A stretch of 31,358 bases of DNA from CAYFUT01 sp964346395 (lineage in GTDB: Bacteria; Bacillota; Halanaerobiia; Halobacteroidales; Halobacteroidaceae): positions 1 to 31,358 of the forward strand of contig CAYFUT010000029.1 of the NCBI GenBank assembly GCA_964346395.1. Direction: 5' to 3'. This document shows, piece after piece, positions 23,556-30,786 of the stretch (positions within the stretch are counted from its first letter, which is position 1; the number at the start of each line of letters is the position of its first letter). Made by a program: the position numbers and the translations under genes. The notes under the pieces are model-generated. The model was not told the DNA's origin, did no database searches, and was given only the letters and a program-made list of their open reading frames with translations.

Positions 23556-25331
23556 TTACTGCACCATTTCTTCTTTTTCAAACTGCATTTTATAAAATTC
23601 AAAGTACTTACCCTCGCTAGCCAGTAGTTCTTCGTGAGTCCCCCGCTCTTTAATTTTACCGTCTTCTAAAAAGATGATTTCATCGGCATTAACAATTGTA
23701 GCTAATCGATGAGCAATAATGAAGGTCGTGCGTCCGGAAGTAACCCGGTCGATCGCTTCTTGAATTAGCTTTTCAGTATGCAGGTCTACTGACGAGGTTG
23801 CTTCGTCTAAAATTAGAATACTGGGATCTTTTAGAAAGGCTCGGGCAATGGAAATCCGCTGTCTCTGCCCGCCGGATAATTTGACTCCGCGCTGGCCAAC
23901 TTCTGTATCATAGCCTGTTTCTAAGTTCTGGATAAATTCATGGGCATTGGCCTGTTTGGCTACAGATTTAATTTCTTCTAGCGAAGCATTAGGTTTCCCG
24001 TAGGCAATATTTTCGGCTACGGAATCAGAAAATAAATAATCATCCTGCATTACCATGGCAATTGAACTGCGTAAGCTCTTTAAGTTCCAGTTCTCAACTT
24101 TGGTGCCATCAATCAATAGTTCGCCGCCGTTAATTTCATATAGCCGCGGAATAAGCCGCACTAGACTGGTTTTTCCGGCTCCGCTGGGGCCGACCAGAGC
24201 AATAGTGTTATTAGGTTCTGCCTGCAGATTAATACTTTCTAATACTTGTTCGCCGTTTTCTGTGTAAGAAAAGAAAACATCATTAAATTCAACTGCGCCG
24301 TCTAACTTTTCCTGTTGATGACCGCTGAGGTTTTCTTCAATAGTTGGATTTATTTCGAGGTGGCTAAAGAACCGCTCTACACTAGCAAAGAAGCGGCTTA
24401 GCCGTTCATTGACATGGACTAACCGTAAAATTGGTGTTTTAAACTGCAGTAAATAACCGTAAAAGGCAACTACCGTACCGACAGTTAGATTGCTGTTAAC
24501 TACTAAAAAACCACCGTAGCTCAAAACAGCTAAAATGCCGAAGGCATTTAGTAAATCAGAACCAGGAAATAAGAAACTTAAGTATTTGATGGCTCGGACT
24601 CGGGCTTGCTTATGTTTTTCGTTAGCCTGAGCAAAACGTTCTACTTCATATTCTTCATTAGCAAAAGCCTTAATTACTTTTACGCCGGCGAGGTTATCCT
24701 CTAGCCGGTCGCTCATATTAGCTTTACTTTTTCTTGTCTGTCGAAAAGCAGTATGCATTTTTGATAGTAGATAGTAGGCAAAAATAAGTAAAAAGGGTAC
24801 AAAAATTAAACTAACTAATGTAAGTTTAACACTTAAGGAAAATAAAATTCCAATAGTACCGACTAATAGAGTTAAAGAGCCGATGACGCCTTCAGGACCG
24901 TGGTGGATAAACTCCTGTAAAATATTTAAATCATCAATTACCCGCGACATTAATTCGCCGGTTTTTTTATCGTCGTGGAAAGGTAAAGATAAATTTTGGT
25001 AATGGGAATAAAGATCATTCCGCATATCCCGGGTTATCTTTTGAGCAATTTTGTGGCCCCAATAGATTTTTAAGTTATTGATAATTGCCTTGATGACATA
25101 AGCTCCCAAAGCAAAACCAACTAGTGTAAATAATTTTTCTAAGGATTGATTTGGGATTGCTTCGTCGATAATCTGGCGCAAAATAAGCGGGGGAATTAAG
25201 GCAAAAAATGCTCCTAGCATGTGCAGCAGCTGCACGGGTAAAAAGACTTTGGCCCGTGGTTTAATATACTGGCTTAAAAATTTAGATAATATAGAAGTTT
25301 TTGAATATTCAGTTGTGGTCTCTTCCGACAT
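23556..25331 (-). CDS. ABC exporter, fused membrane and ATPase domains
   Basis: 591-residue half-transporter of the MsbA/BmrA/MdlB type that would act as a homo- or heterodimer in the cell membrane. Six-helix domain over residues 30-310 (for example LVGTIGILFSLSVKLTLVSL and FVPFLLIFAYYLL), then the ATPase: Walker A LVGPSGAGKTS (Lys387), Q-loop MVMQDD, signature LSGGQRQR, Walker B ILILDEATSSVD, H-loop IIAHRL. All catalytic residues are present. ATG at 25331 after GAAAGGAAGTGATTTT and a good sigma-A promoter. No partner gene is adjacent, suggesting a homodimer. The substrate, lipid or drug, cannot be told from sequence. Confidence 0.9.
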   Translation of the reverse strand: MSEETTTEYSKTSILSKFLSQYIKPRAKVFLPVQLLHMLGAFFALIPPLILRQIIDEAIPNQSLEKLFTLVGFALGAYVIKAIINNLKIYWGHKIAQKITRDMRNDLYSHYQNLSLPFHDDKKTGELMSRVIDDLNILQEFIHHGPEGVIGSLTLLVGTIGILFSLSVKLTLVSLIFVPFLLIFAYYLLSKMHTAFRQTRKSKANMSDRLEDNLAGVKVIKAFANEEYEVERFAQANEKHKQARVRAIKYLSFLFPGSDLLNAFGILAVLSYGGFLVVNSNLTVGTVVAFYGYLLQFKTPILRLVHVNERLSRFFASVERFFSHLEINPTIEENLSGHQQEKLDGAVEFNDVFFSYTENGEQVLESINLQAEPNNTIALVGPSGAGKTSLVRLIPRLYEINGGELLIDGTKVENWNLKSLRSSIAMVMQDDYLFSDSVAENIAYGKPNASLEEIKSVAKQANAHEFIQNLETGYDTEVGQRGVKLSGGQRQRISIARAFLKDPSILILDEATSSVDLHTEKLIQEAIDRVTSGRTTFIIAHRLATIVNADEIIFLEDGKIKERGTHEELLASEGKYFEFYKMQFEKEEMVQ

Positions 25332-25363
25332 AAAATCACTTCCTTTCTTAACAAGTGGTAAAT

Positions 25364-25392
25364 ATTATAACACTTAGGTAGAAATTTGACAA
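25364..25392 (-). promoter_or_regulatory. Sigma-A promoter for the ABC exporter
   Basis: Read on the minus strand: TTGTCA (25392-25387), 17 bases, TATAAT (25369-25364). Five of six -35 bases and all -10 bases match consensus with ideal spacing. It lies 33 bases ahead of the ATG. Confidence 0.75.
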
Positions 25393-25405
25393 GGGACTGA
25401 TAGAG

Positions 25406-25516
25406 TATAGATGTCCAACTCTAGAGTGAAAGCTATTAACCAATCGGAGGGTATTTTACCTTCAATAAAACTTTATTTATTCCTTTAAAATTTGACTGGG
25501 GGTAGGTGGGTATTTA
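25406..25516. repeat. Dispersed repeat, degenerate copy 2
   Basis: 25406-25440 matches 10691-10725 with three mismatches (TATAGATNTCCAACTCTAGA core). The following GGGTATTTTACCTTCA...AAAACTTT...TTCCT also aligns with the left arm of copy 1 after a short deletion. The perfect palindromic right arm is missing; instead GGGGGTAGGTGGGTATTT (25498-25515) repeats the left-arm sequence in the same direction. It is a decayed or rearranged member. Confidence 0.7.
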
Positions 25517-25596
25517 TAGTTTAAAAGAGGGATTAGAAGCCAAATCTAGAAAATAACAAATTAAGTCTCGACATCAAATTAGAGGAGTGAAAACTA

Positions 25597-25953
25597 ATGG
25601 GGAAGTTTGTGATAGATATTAGTTTATTACTAGGAGGACTGTTTTTGCTTGCTACTGCTGTTAAGGGAGTAATGAATAAAAGTTTAGAGGAGGAAGATGT
25701 GAATTTAGGCGGCCGGGTAATTACTTTTTCGGCTTTTGCTGCGGTGAGTTTGACTTGTTTTTATTTTTCTGATCTGGTTCCGCTGCGGGAAGTAATAATG
25801 GTCTGTTTTGGTTTGTTTATTTTAGGTTCAGTAGCAGGATTAGTGAAACCAAAATTAGTACTGCGCTGGGAAACAGATCCTAACAGATTACAGCTAATGC
25901 ATTATGTGAGTATAGGGTCTTTAATCTTTATTATTCTCCTATTATTGTTATAG
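25597..25953 (+). CDS. Small membrane protein, four predicted helices
   Basis: 118 residues, strongly hydrophobic, with segments at about 5-25 (IDISLLLGGLFLLATAVKGV), 42-60, 66-86 and 103-118 (VSIGSLIFIILLLLL), and charged loops between. ATG at 25597 after AGAGGAGTGAAAACTA. I do not recognise the family. It lies alone between an ABC exporter on the other strand and a hairpin; the repeat element copy 2 forms its upstream region. Confidence 0.7.
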   Translation: MGKFVIDISLLLGGLFLLATAVKGVMNKSLEEEDVNLGGRVITFSAFAAVSLTCFYFSDLVPLREVIMVCFGLFILGSVAGLVKPKLVLRWETDPNRLQLMHYVSIGSLIFIILLLLL

Positions 25954-26032
25954 AAGAAGAAAAGGTAATTTTTAAGATATTTTAATATTTAAACAGGAAT
26001 TCAGGAATCAAAGGAGAATTAAAAGCATAGTT

Positions 26033-26054
26033 AGCCACAGGAATTAACCTGTGG
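26033..26054. terminator. Hairpin between convergent genes
   Basis: Stem GCCACAGG / CCTGTGGC with loop AATTAA between the small membrane protein gene (+) and the 33-codon ORF (-). No T-run follows directly on either strand, so termination is only presumed. The remaining bases of 25954-26384 apart from the ORF and the operator below hold nothing I recognise. Confidence 0.4.
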
Positions 26055-26095
26055 CAGTGGGGATATGCTAAAATTAATAAGATGGGGATAACAAT

Positions 26096-26197
26096 TTATA
26101 GGGCTTCTTCGTATTCTTTCATTAGTTGCTGTAAGTATTGTTCCAATTTTCTTTGCTGTTCCGGATCAATTTCTCGTTCCTGGTTTTGGGTTTCCAT
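26096..26197 (-). CDS. 33-residue hypothetical protein
   Basis: Minus-strand ATG at 26197, stop at 26096: METQNQEREIDPEQQRKLEQ followed by YLQQLMKEYEEAL. It is preceded by GGGAGTGATAATGT, a usable ribosome site. The product is highly charged, glutamine-rich and would form a single amphipathic helix. The upstream 26280-26340 stretch is AT-rich. No family is recognised. It is divergent from the XRE regulator, with which it could share a control region. Confidence 0.5.
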   Translation of the reverse strand: METQNQEREIDPEQQRKLEQYLQQLMKEYEEAL

Positions 26198-26332
26198 ACA
26201 TTATCACTCCCTTGCAAAGTTTATACTTACGGGATGCAGCTGAAGAATTTCTACCTATATTATAGTTCATATTATAAACATTTTCAATGATAAATTTTAG
26301 TTTTGTAATTAAATTTCACCTTTTGTTTAATT

Positions 26333-26373
26333 CCTGAACATTTTACGTTATAATAAAGGTACAAAAGTTCAGG
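26333..26373 (+). promoter_or_regulatory. Promoter with inverted-repeat operator for the XRE gene
   Basis: TATAAT at 26349-26354 is bracketed by CCTGAAC (26333-26339) and its exact complement GTTCAGG (26367-26373). The similarity extends inward (ATTTT and AAAA next to the arms). The -35 is weak (TTTAAT at 17 bases). The layout, with repressor sites on both sides of the -10 right before an XRE gene, suggests autorepression. Confidence 0.5.
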
Positions 26374-26384
26374 GGGTGAGCAAT

Positions 26385-26780
26385 ATGTTTGGAGATCGTT
26401 TACGGTGCTTAAGAAAAGAAAATGATTTAACTCAAAAGCAGTTAGCAGAGAAAGTAGGAATTAGCCGGGCTACTTTGGCAGGTTATGAAACCAAAGGAGT
26501 AGAACCGCCGCACAATACGTTGATTAATTTAGCTGAAGAGTTAGACTGTAGTATAGATTATTTATTAGGGGTTACGGAAGTGAAGTCAAAACATGATGAA
26601 ATTGAGGCAGCGATTGGTGACCAGGAAGAGTTGGTAGCATTTTGGGAAGATATGAGCCAGCGGGAGGATTTACAGTTATTATTTAAGCAGACTAGGGATT
26701 TATCACCAAAAGCTATTCAGAGTGTAGTACAATTTATGAAAGCTGTTGAGGATGAGCATAAAGGAGGAAGTAATTTTTAA
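26385..26780 (+). CDS. XRE-family transcriptional regulator
   Basis: 131 residues. Helix-turn-helix at 4-60: RLRCLRKENDLTQKQLAEKV, then GISRATLAGYETKGVEPPHN and LAEELDCSIDYLLGV, the classic Cro/CI arrangement. The C-terminal 60 residues are helical and acidic. ATG at 26385 follows AGGGGGTGAG; a GTG at 26376 lies inside that site. It is followed after 19 bases by an ImmA-like metallopeptidase gene, the pair used by conjugative elements and phages in which the peptidase destroys the repressor. Probably represses itself through the inverted repeat over its -10. Confidence 0.85.
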   Translation: MFGDRLRCLRKENDLTQKQLAEKVGISRATLAGYETKGVEPPHNTLINLAEELDCSIDYLLGVTEVKSKHDEIEAAIGDQEELVAFWEDMSQREDLQLLFKQTRDLSPKAIQSVVQFMKAVEDEHKGGSNF

Positions 26781-26799
26781 CTAGAAGGGGCGGGTTGCA

Positions 26800-27078
26800 G
26801 TGTTAGAGTTAGCGAAAAAGGCTAGGGAAAATGATATTTATCCTAGTTTTGTTAAGTTCCCGATGGAAGTCTGGGGGGTTTTGTATAAGTGTTCCCACGG
26901 GCATTACCATATTGGGATTAACAAAAACTTAACTGCTGAAATGCAGAAAAAGGTGCTTCTCCACGAGATAAAGCACATTAAAGAAGATCTGCCGAATAGT
27001 CCCTATATAATTGGCTTGAATATGCAGCATACGGAAATAGAACAGGAAGCTGATGCTGCAAGTGAACTGTTAAGCTAA
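26800..27078 (+). CDS. ImmA/IrrE-type metallopeptidase
   Basis: 92 residues with the zinc site HEIKH (55-59, in KVLLHEIKHIKEDLP) and a downstream acidic stretch QHTEIEQEADAASELL, the layout of the short ImmA/IrrE family. The N-terminal part (CSHGHYHIGINKNLT) is the strand before the zinc helix. GTG start at 26800 after AGAAGGGGCGGG. Together with the preceding XRE gene it forms a repressor/anti-repressor pair. No integrase or conjugation genes are visible nearby, so this may be a domesticated or orphaned module. Confidence 0.8.
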   Translation: MLELAKKARENDIYPSFVKFPMEVWGVLYKCSHGHYHIGINKNLTAEMQKKVLLHEIKHIKEDLPNSPYIIGLNMQHTEIEQEADAASELLS

Positions 27079-27138
27079 TTATCAAAGCTTAAGTGACTAA
27101 TTCTGTGACCTATTTAGAAAGGTGAGGAGATAATTGAT

Positions 27139-27305
27139 ATGGGGCGAGAGTTATTAATTAATGAGACTGAATCATTTCAAGAGATACTTCATCAGATAAG
27201 AAATGCAGCTGAATCTATTTATTAAAAGCGGCAAATGTACAGCAAAATTTAAATCAGCGGGTGATATTGCTTTGCAGGTCAGAATTATTTGAAAATTTAC
27301 TTTAA
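27139..27305 (+). pseudogene. Short reading frame, apparently frameshifted
   Basis: ATG at 27139 after GGTGAGGAGATAATTG opens 28 codons (MGRELLINETESFQEILHQI, then RNAAESIY) and stops at 27225. From 27228 another frame continues without a gap as AANVQQNLNQRVILL, then CRSELFENLL, to a stop at 27305. The two pieces read like one helical protein of about 54 residues split by an indel in the TTATTAAAAG stretch. The second part faintly recalls the small Spo0E-type phosphatases, but I cannot support that. It could instead be a genuine 28-residue peptide. Confidence 0.35.
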
Positions 27306-27316
27306 TAATTGATAGT

Positions 27317-27345
27317 AACCAAGGTCTGGATTCCTGGTTTTTATT
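27317..27345 (+). terminator. Intrinsic terminator
   Basis: Stem AACC(A)AGG / CCTGGTT (one bulged A) with an 8-base loop, followed by TTTTATTATTT. It would end the XRE-ImmA transcript. Confidence 0.55.
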
Positions 27346-27369
27346 ATTTCTTGTTGAAAAAAGTAAATA

Positions 27370-27406
27370 AGGACATTTGTACTGTTTTTAACCGGACAAA
27401 TGTCCT
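27370..27406. repeat. 11-bp inverted repeat of unknown role
   Basis: AGGACATTTGT (27370-27380) and ACAAATGTCCT (27396-27406) are perfect complements separated by 15 bases. There is no T-run after it and no gene directly next to it. Within the 464-base gene-poor stretch 27079-27542 this, the terminator before it and the split frame are the only structures I can name. Confidence 0.5.
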
Positions 27407-27542
27407 AACACTAAATTTAAAAATAACAAGGATTTGTAAGTAGAATTAGTGTTCATGAAAATTAAACTAAGTAGTGTAGTAATAATCCCCCGGGGAAACT
27501 GCATATATTTTAATGCATTAAAATCAAATAAGGGGGAGTTCA

Positions 27543-27899
27543 ATGGCAATTAAAGAGTTATTGAGTAAATTAGTTGATCAAAATTTAATTGAAGGCTACC
27601 AAGTGCAGACTAAGCAGGATAAGCAATGGAAAAAGGTTACTTGTCAATTAAACCAGGGAAGAAAAATGGTAATTAGCAGATTAGATGGAGATGAAACTAA
27701 ACACGAAGTGCAGAGTCAGATTAAACAATACTGTTCGATGGAGCAATTTAGGATTGCAGCTTATTATACTACTGAATGTCAGAAAATAAGGGAGTGGGTT
27801 GCAGATATAGAGGCAGCTAATAAACAGAGTTTGCTGGTAATCTGTTTAACAGAAGAGAAGGAAGAGAAGTTTATAGCTGAATTACAGAAGTTTGTATGA
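27543..27899 (+). CDS. Hypothetical protein, 118 residues
   Basis: Soluble, mixed alpha/beta-looking, with lysine/glutamine-rich composition: MAIKELLSKLVDQNLIEGYQ, then KKVTCQLNQGRKMVISRLDG, three cysteines spread out, and a C-terminal strand SLLVICLTEEKEEKF that suggests a small Rossmann-like or endonuclease-like sheet. ATG at 27543 with AAGGGGGAGTTCA upstream. Flanked by a terminator. The hydrophilic body and late hydrophobic strand do not match any family I can name. It lies in the accessory stretch downstream of the XRE-ImmA pair. Confidence 0.65.
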   Translation: MAIKELLSKLVDQNLIEGYQVQTKQDKQWKKVTCQLNQGRKMVISRLDGDETKHEVQSQIKQYCSMEQFRIAAYYTTECQKIREWVADIEAANKQSLLVICLTEEKEEKFIAELQKFV

Positions 27900-27917
27900 A
27901 AAGCAAGTAGTAAATTT

Positions 27918-27951
27918 CCACGGGCCAACTGCCTGTGGTTTTATATTTTTT
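27918..27951 (+). terminator. Intrinsic terminator
   Basis: Stem CCACGGG / CCTGTGG (one G-U pair), loop CCAACTG, followed by TTTTATATTTTTT, 19 bases after the stop of the 118-residue gene. Confidence 0.75.
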
Positions 27952-28116
27952 GTGCTTTTGTTTTGGTAGTTGAGCCTAAGTTATTTGTTATTATTGTTAA
28001 AAGTAAAATGCAGATAAAGAAAAGAGGGAATAAAAGAAAAAACAAGGTAAATAAAGTTAATTATAGAACTATAAAGCAAAGGCTATGGATAAATTAAAAG
28101 AAGAGGGTGGTGAAAA

Positions 28117-28248
28117 TTGTTTAAGTTGTGGTTTGCTTTAGCATTGATTATTTTCATTGTGGAAGTTATAACGCCTAATTTTATAATGGCATCTTTAGAT
28201 TTAAATCTGGAGGAAATAGAAGAAACTACTCAAAAAACAGAGGAATAG
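28117..28248 (+). pseudogene. 43-codon membrane fragment, NfeD-like first helix
   Basis: From TTG 28117 (AGAGGGTGGTGAAAA upstream): FKLWFALALIIFIVEVITPN, then FIMASLDLNLEEIEETTQKT. The hydrophobic segment followed by a TPNF turn is much like the first helix of short NfeD proteins (a pattern such as LIIELFTPGF), but the frame stops right after it and no rest of an NfeD domain follows. It is either a remnant or a real single-helix peptide. Between the previous gene and this frame (27952-28116) the sequence is A-rich with no feature I can name. Confidence 0.35.
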
Positions 28249-28328
28249 ATTCCGCACTCACCGATGCTTTAGTCCCTCGATGATTATCTATATGGACTTA
28301 AACAGTGGTAGGAGAAAGGAATTTTTAG

Positions 28329-28451
28329 CTATCAAAAGAATTATATCAAACAGAAAATACAATTTATTTGCGCGGGAAAGTAGCTGAATAGGCAGAACTG
28401 ATGGGATAAAAATATGAAGTAAAAGAGGCGGATGAGTTTTTTACAGACTGA
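28329..28451 (+). pseudogene. Decayed coding remnant
   Basis: One frame reads LSKELYQTENTIYLRGKVAE, stop, AELMG, stop, KYEVKEADEFFTD, stop. The composition between the stops is protein-like and continuous, which suggests an old gene with nonsense mutations just upstream of the glycerophosphodiesterase. No family can be assigned. It could be chance in AT-rich sequence. Confidence 0.2.
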
Positions 28452-28502
28452 GTTTTAAACTTTTGGGATTAAATTTACAAAATCCTGAAGGGTGGAATGG
28501 CA

Positions 28503-29462
28503 ATGAAGTGGGTTATTATAAGCGCGGGATTAACTTTATTTATTTTGTTTATTGCTTTTTATGGGGGCTATTATTTAATCAATCCTGATGCCCGGGGAGA
28601 AGAAATTTTATCCCGGCACAACTTGCCGTATCCTGTGGTAATTGCTCACCGGGGGGCATCGATAAAAGCGCCGGAATCAACAGCGCCAGCTTATAAAAAA
28701 GCAGCTCAGCTGGGAGTTGACTATTTAGAAGCTGATGTTCAGCGCACCAAAGATGGGAAGATAGTGGTGGCGCATGATTTAACTTTGCAGCGTGTTTCTA
28801 ATGTAGAGGAGGTTTTTCCGGCTAGAAGAGATGGAGAAATTAAAGATTTTACTTATCAGGAACTGGAAAAGTTGGATTTCGGCAGTTGGTTTAATAAAGC
28901 GTTTCCAGAGCGGGCTAGAGAAGAGTATGAAGGGTTATCAATTCTTACGCTGCGGGAGTTAATAACTATTGTTAGGGAAAGTGAATCGATGCCGGGCTTG
29001 ATTTTAGAAACAAAATCTTCTGCTAAACATCCGGGGATTGAAGAAGAAATAGTTAATACGCTACGGGAAACAGGTTGGCTGCAGCCAGAGAAGACTGATG
29101 CACCGCGAACTATATTTTTCTCGTTCAGCCTGGAGAGTCTGCGCCGCTTTAAAGCGGCGGCTCCGGAAGTACCGCGGCTGCTGTTGATTACGGATAATAT
29201 GATCGGGCGAAGGAGCTGGCAGCGTTGGCTGGAAAGATCAGAACCGGTAGCGGATGGTCTGGGAACGAAGGGATTTATGAGTTGGCCCTGGTATATTGCT
29301 TCGGCTCATGAGCGAGGACTGTTTGTGTTTCCCTATACTATAAATCAGCTCTGGCAGATAAAAATTTTAGCTCATTTTCAATCCAGTGGTTATATAACGG
29401 ATAAGCCGAAGACGGTATTGGAGTTTCTGGATCGTTTATCGGAATTGCCTGAACTGGACTAA
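28503..29462 (+). CDS. Membrane-anchored glycerophosphodiester phosphodiesterase
   Basis: Hydrolyses glycerophosphodiesters from lipids to glycerol-3-phosphate and an alcohol. 319 residues: N-terminal membrane anchor VIISAGLTLFILFIAFYGGY (about 3-23), then the GDPD barrel beginning VVIAHRGASIKAPESTAPAY with catalytic HRG and the metal ligands in YLEADVQRTKDG and VVAHDLTL (second catalytic His). LILETK and a GLFVFPYTIN late strand follow. ATG at 28503 is better spaced from AAGGGTGG than the ATG at 28497. The anchor suggests an extracellular-facing domain. A lone gene. Confidence 0.88.
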   Translation: MKWVIISAGLTLFILFIAFYGGYYLINPDARGEEILSRHNLPYPVVIAHRGASIKAPESTAPAYKKAAQLGVDYLEADVQRTKDGKIVVAHDLTLQRVSNVEEVFPARRDGEIKDFTYQELEKLDFGSWFNKAFPERAREEYEGLSILTLRELITIVRESESMPGLILETKSSAKHPGIEEEIVNTLRETGWLQPEKTDAPRTIFFSFSLESLRRFKAAAPEVPRLLLITDNMIGRRSWQRWLERSEPVADGLGTKGFMSWPWYIASAHERGLFVFPYTINQLWQIKILAHFQSSGYITDKPKTVLEFLDRLSELPELD

Positions 29463-29533
29463 TATTAGAACAAGTTTCCCGACCAACTATCTAAGGTTGC
29501 CCGAATTTTGTGGGGAAAAGGAGTTAGCATAGT

Positions 29534-29562
29534 TTGACATGATTACTAGGGGCAATTATAAT
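29534..29562 (+). promoter_or_regulatory. Consensus sigma-A promoter for arsR
   Basis: TTGACA (29534-29539), exactly 17 bases, TATAAT (29557-29562): both hexamers perfect. Transcription would start near 29569, 33 bases before the ArsR start codon. Such a strong promoter upstream of a repressor gene usually implies tight autorepression. Confidence 0.85.
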
Positions 29563-29601
29563 ATGAGTAAAACCGAATATAATAAGGAAGGAGTAGTATA
29601 A

Positions 29602-29952
29602 GTGTTAGATATAATAAAAGCTTTAGCCCATCAAAATAGGTTACGAATTTTAAATCTCCTTAGCCAGCAGGAGTTGTGCGTCTGTGAAATCCAGCATATT
29701 ATGCAGGTTAATCAATCTAATGCTTCCCGACATTTAAGCAAATTGAAGGCAGCAAATATTATTGTTGGAGAGCATCAGGCGCAGTGGGTATATTATTATA
29801 TTGAAAATACCACTTTGGAAGACCATCCATTTTTAGAACTAGTAATTGAAGAGGAAGTAAAGAAATTAGAAATTTGTAAAAAAGATAATCAGAGATTGCG
29901 TGAGTACCAAGCAAGTAGTTTTAGCTGTAATGACTTATCTTATCAGAAGTAA
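29602..29952 (+). CDS. ArsR/SmtB-family metalloregulator
   Basis: 116 residues, winged helix. The segment IKALAHQNRLRILNLLSQQE is typical. The metal site CVC (Cys26, Cys28, in ELCVCEI) is the ArsR alpha-3 type used for arsenite or antimonite sensing. The recognition helix is MQVNQSNASRHLSKLKAA. The C-terminal extension carries two more cysteines (EICKKDNQRL; SSFSCNDL), a possible third ligand. GTG start at 29602 after AAGGAAGGAG. No arsenic resistance genes follow in the window, so its target is unclear; it may control only itself and the PH-domain gene 132 bases on. Confidence 0.88.
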   Translation: MLDIIKALAHQNRLRILNLLSQQELCVCEIQHIMQVNQSNASRHLSKLKAANIIVGEHQAQWVYYYIENTTLEDHPFLELVIEEEVKKLEICKKDNQRLREYQASSFSCNDLSYQK

Positions 29953-30084
29953 ATTTGATTTGTATTTTAAATTATTAAGGTAGAAAAATTATTTGAGGCA
30001 ATTTCTATGTCTTTTAAAGAAAAAGCTGAAAAATATTATGATGAATTATTAATTTATGTTTTATTTATTAAAGGGGGCCATAAT

Positions 30085-30465
30085 GTGGGTTTTTTGGACG
30101 GCTTAATGGGTAATGCGACGGAGATGGATCTAGAAGAGTTAGAATCAGAGCTGCAGGAAATAATTATTGCCGAAGAAGAAATTGAAAAGGGCTATAATGT
30201 GCTACGGGATTATTTTGTGTTTACTAATAAGCGGCTTTTATTAGTTGATAAGCAAGGAATGACTGGAAAAAAAGTTGAATATCATTCTATTCCGTATGAG
30301 AATATCAGACATTTTAGTATAGAAACCGCCGGTACCTTTGACGCTGATTCAGAACTGAAACTTTGGATTGCTGGGTTAAACGCCCCACTAGAAAAAGAGT
30401 TTGGCAAAAAAGGCAGCGATATTTTGAAAGTACAGAAAACCTTAGCGCAATACTTATTAGATTAA
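30085..30465 (+). CDS. Bacterial PH-domain protein (bPH, PF08000-like)
   Basis: The core reads DYFVFTNKRLLLVDKQGMTG, then KKVEYHSIPYENIRHFSIET, then AGTFDADSELKLWIAG, the hallmark of the bacterial Pleckstrin-homology family. Family members begin MGLLDGLLGNASE-like, which here is GFLDGLMGNATEMDLEE, so I prefer the GTG at 30085, preceded by AAGGGGG (seven bases away); the product is 126 residues. An ATG at 30007 with a weak GAGG site would add 26 residues with no family counterpart. Cytoplasmic; function unknown. Confidence 0.85.
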   Translation: MGFLDGLMGNATEMDLEELESELQEIIIAEEEIEKGYNVLRDYFVFTNKRLLLVDKQGMTGKKVEYHSIPYENIRHFSIETAGTFDADSELKLWIAGLNAPLEKEFGKKGSDILKVQKTLAQYLLD

Positions 30466-30510
30466 TTTTAACTCTAAAATTCAGTTTTTTCTTTAACTCC
30501 GGGCCAACTT

Positions 30511-30771
30511 TTGGCTCAGGAATATTTTCTCTTGGCGGTAGTGGGATGTTCTTTTTCCTCAAAGGTAAAACTTGATACAGAAACTAAATTAAAGAAAGAG
30601 AGTGAGTTAATTACGGGAAAGAAATCCTTTCTGGGATGCAAGATATATCCAGGCGGAAGAGTTGAAGGATTGATTGTTTTTAAACCGCTAACGAATGAAA
30701 CAGCGGAAGTTAAGATTATTATTTTGGGAATCAAGCTAGGGAAAAATAAGTATACTGCTGAATTCAATTAG
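30511..30771 (+). pseudogene. Fragment resembling the C-terminal part of a secreted DUF4352-like protein
   Basis: 86 open codons from TTG 30511 with no ribosome site. The end, GKKSFLGCKIYPGGRVEGLI, then VFKPLTNETAEVKIIILGIK, resembles the closing strands of DUF4352-like lipoproteins, where a PGG..EG.IVF motif is usual. The beginning (VVGCSFSSKVKLDTET) carries no signal sequence or typical first strands. It is probably a 5'-truncated remnant. A group II intron begins 16 bases after its stop codon. The antisense frame over the same bases has no support. Confidence 0.35.
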
Positions 30772-30786
30772 GAAGTTTTATAATTT

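Noticed and set aside
30007..30084. 26-residue N-terminal extension of the PH-domain protein
   Set aside because: Family members start at the GFLDGL-like motif, and a GTG with a good ribosome site lies there; not fully excluded because a GAGG precedes ATG 30007.
30314..30767. Overlapping frames on both strands at 30314-30767
   Set aside because: Mutually overlapping, no start signals, and one covers the conserved PH domain in antisense.
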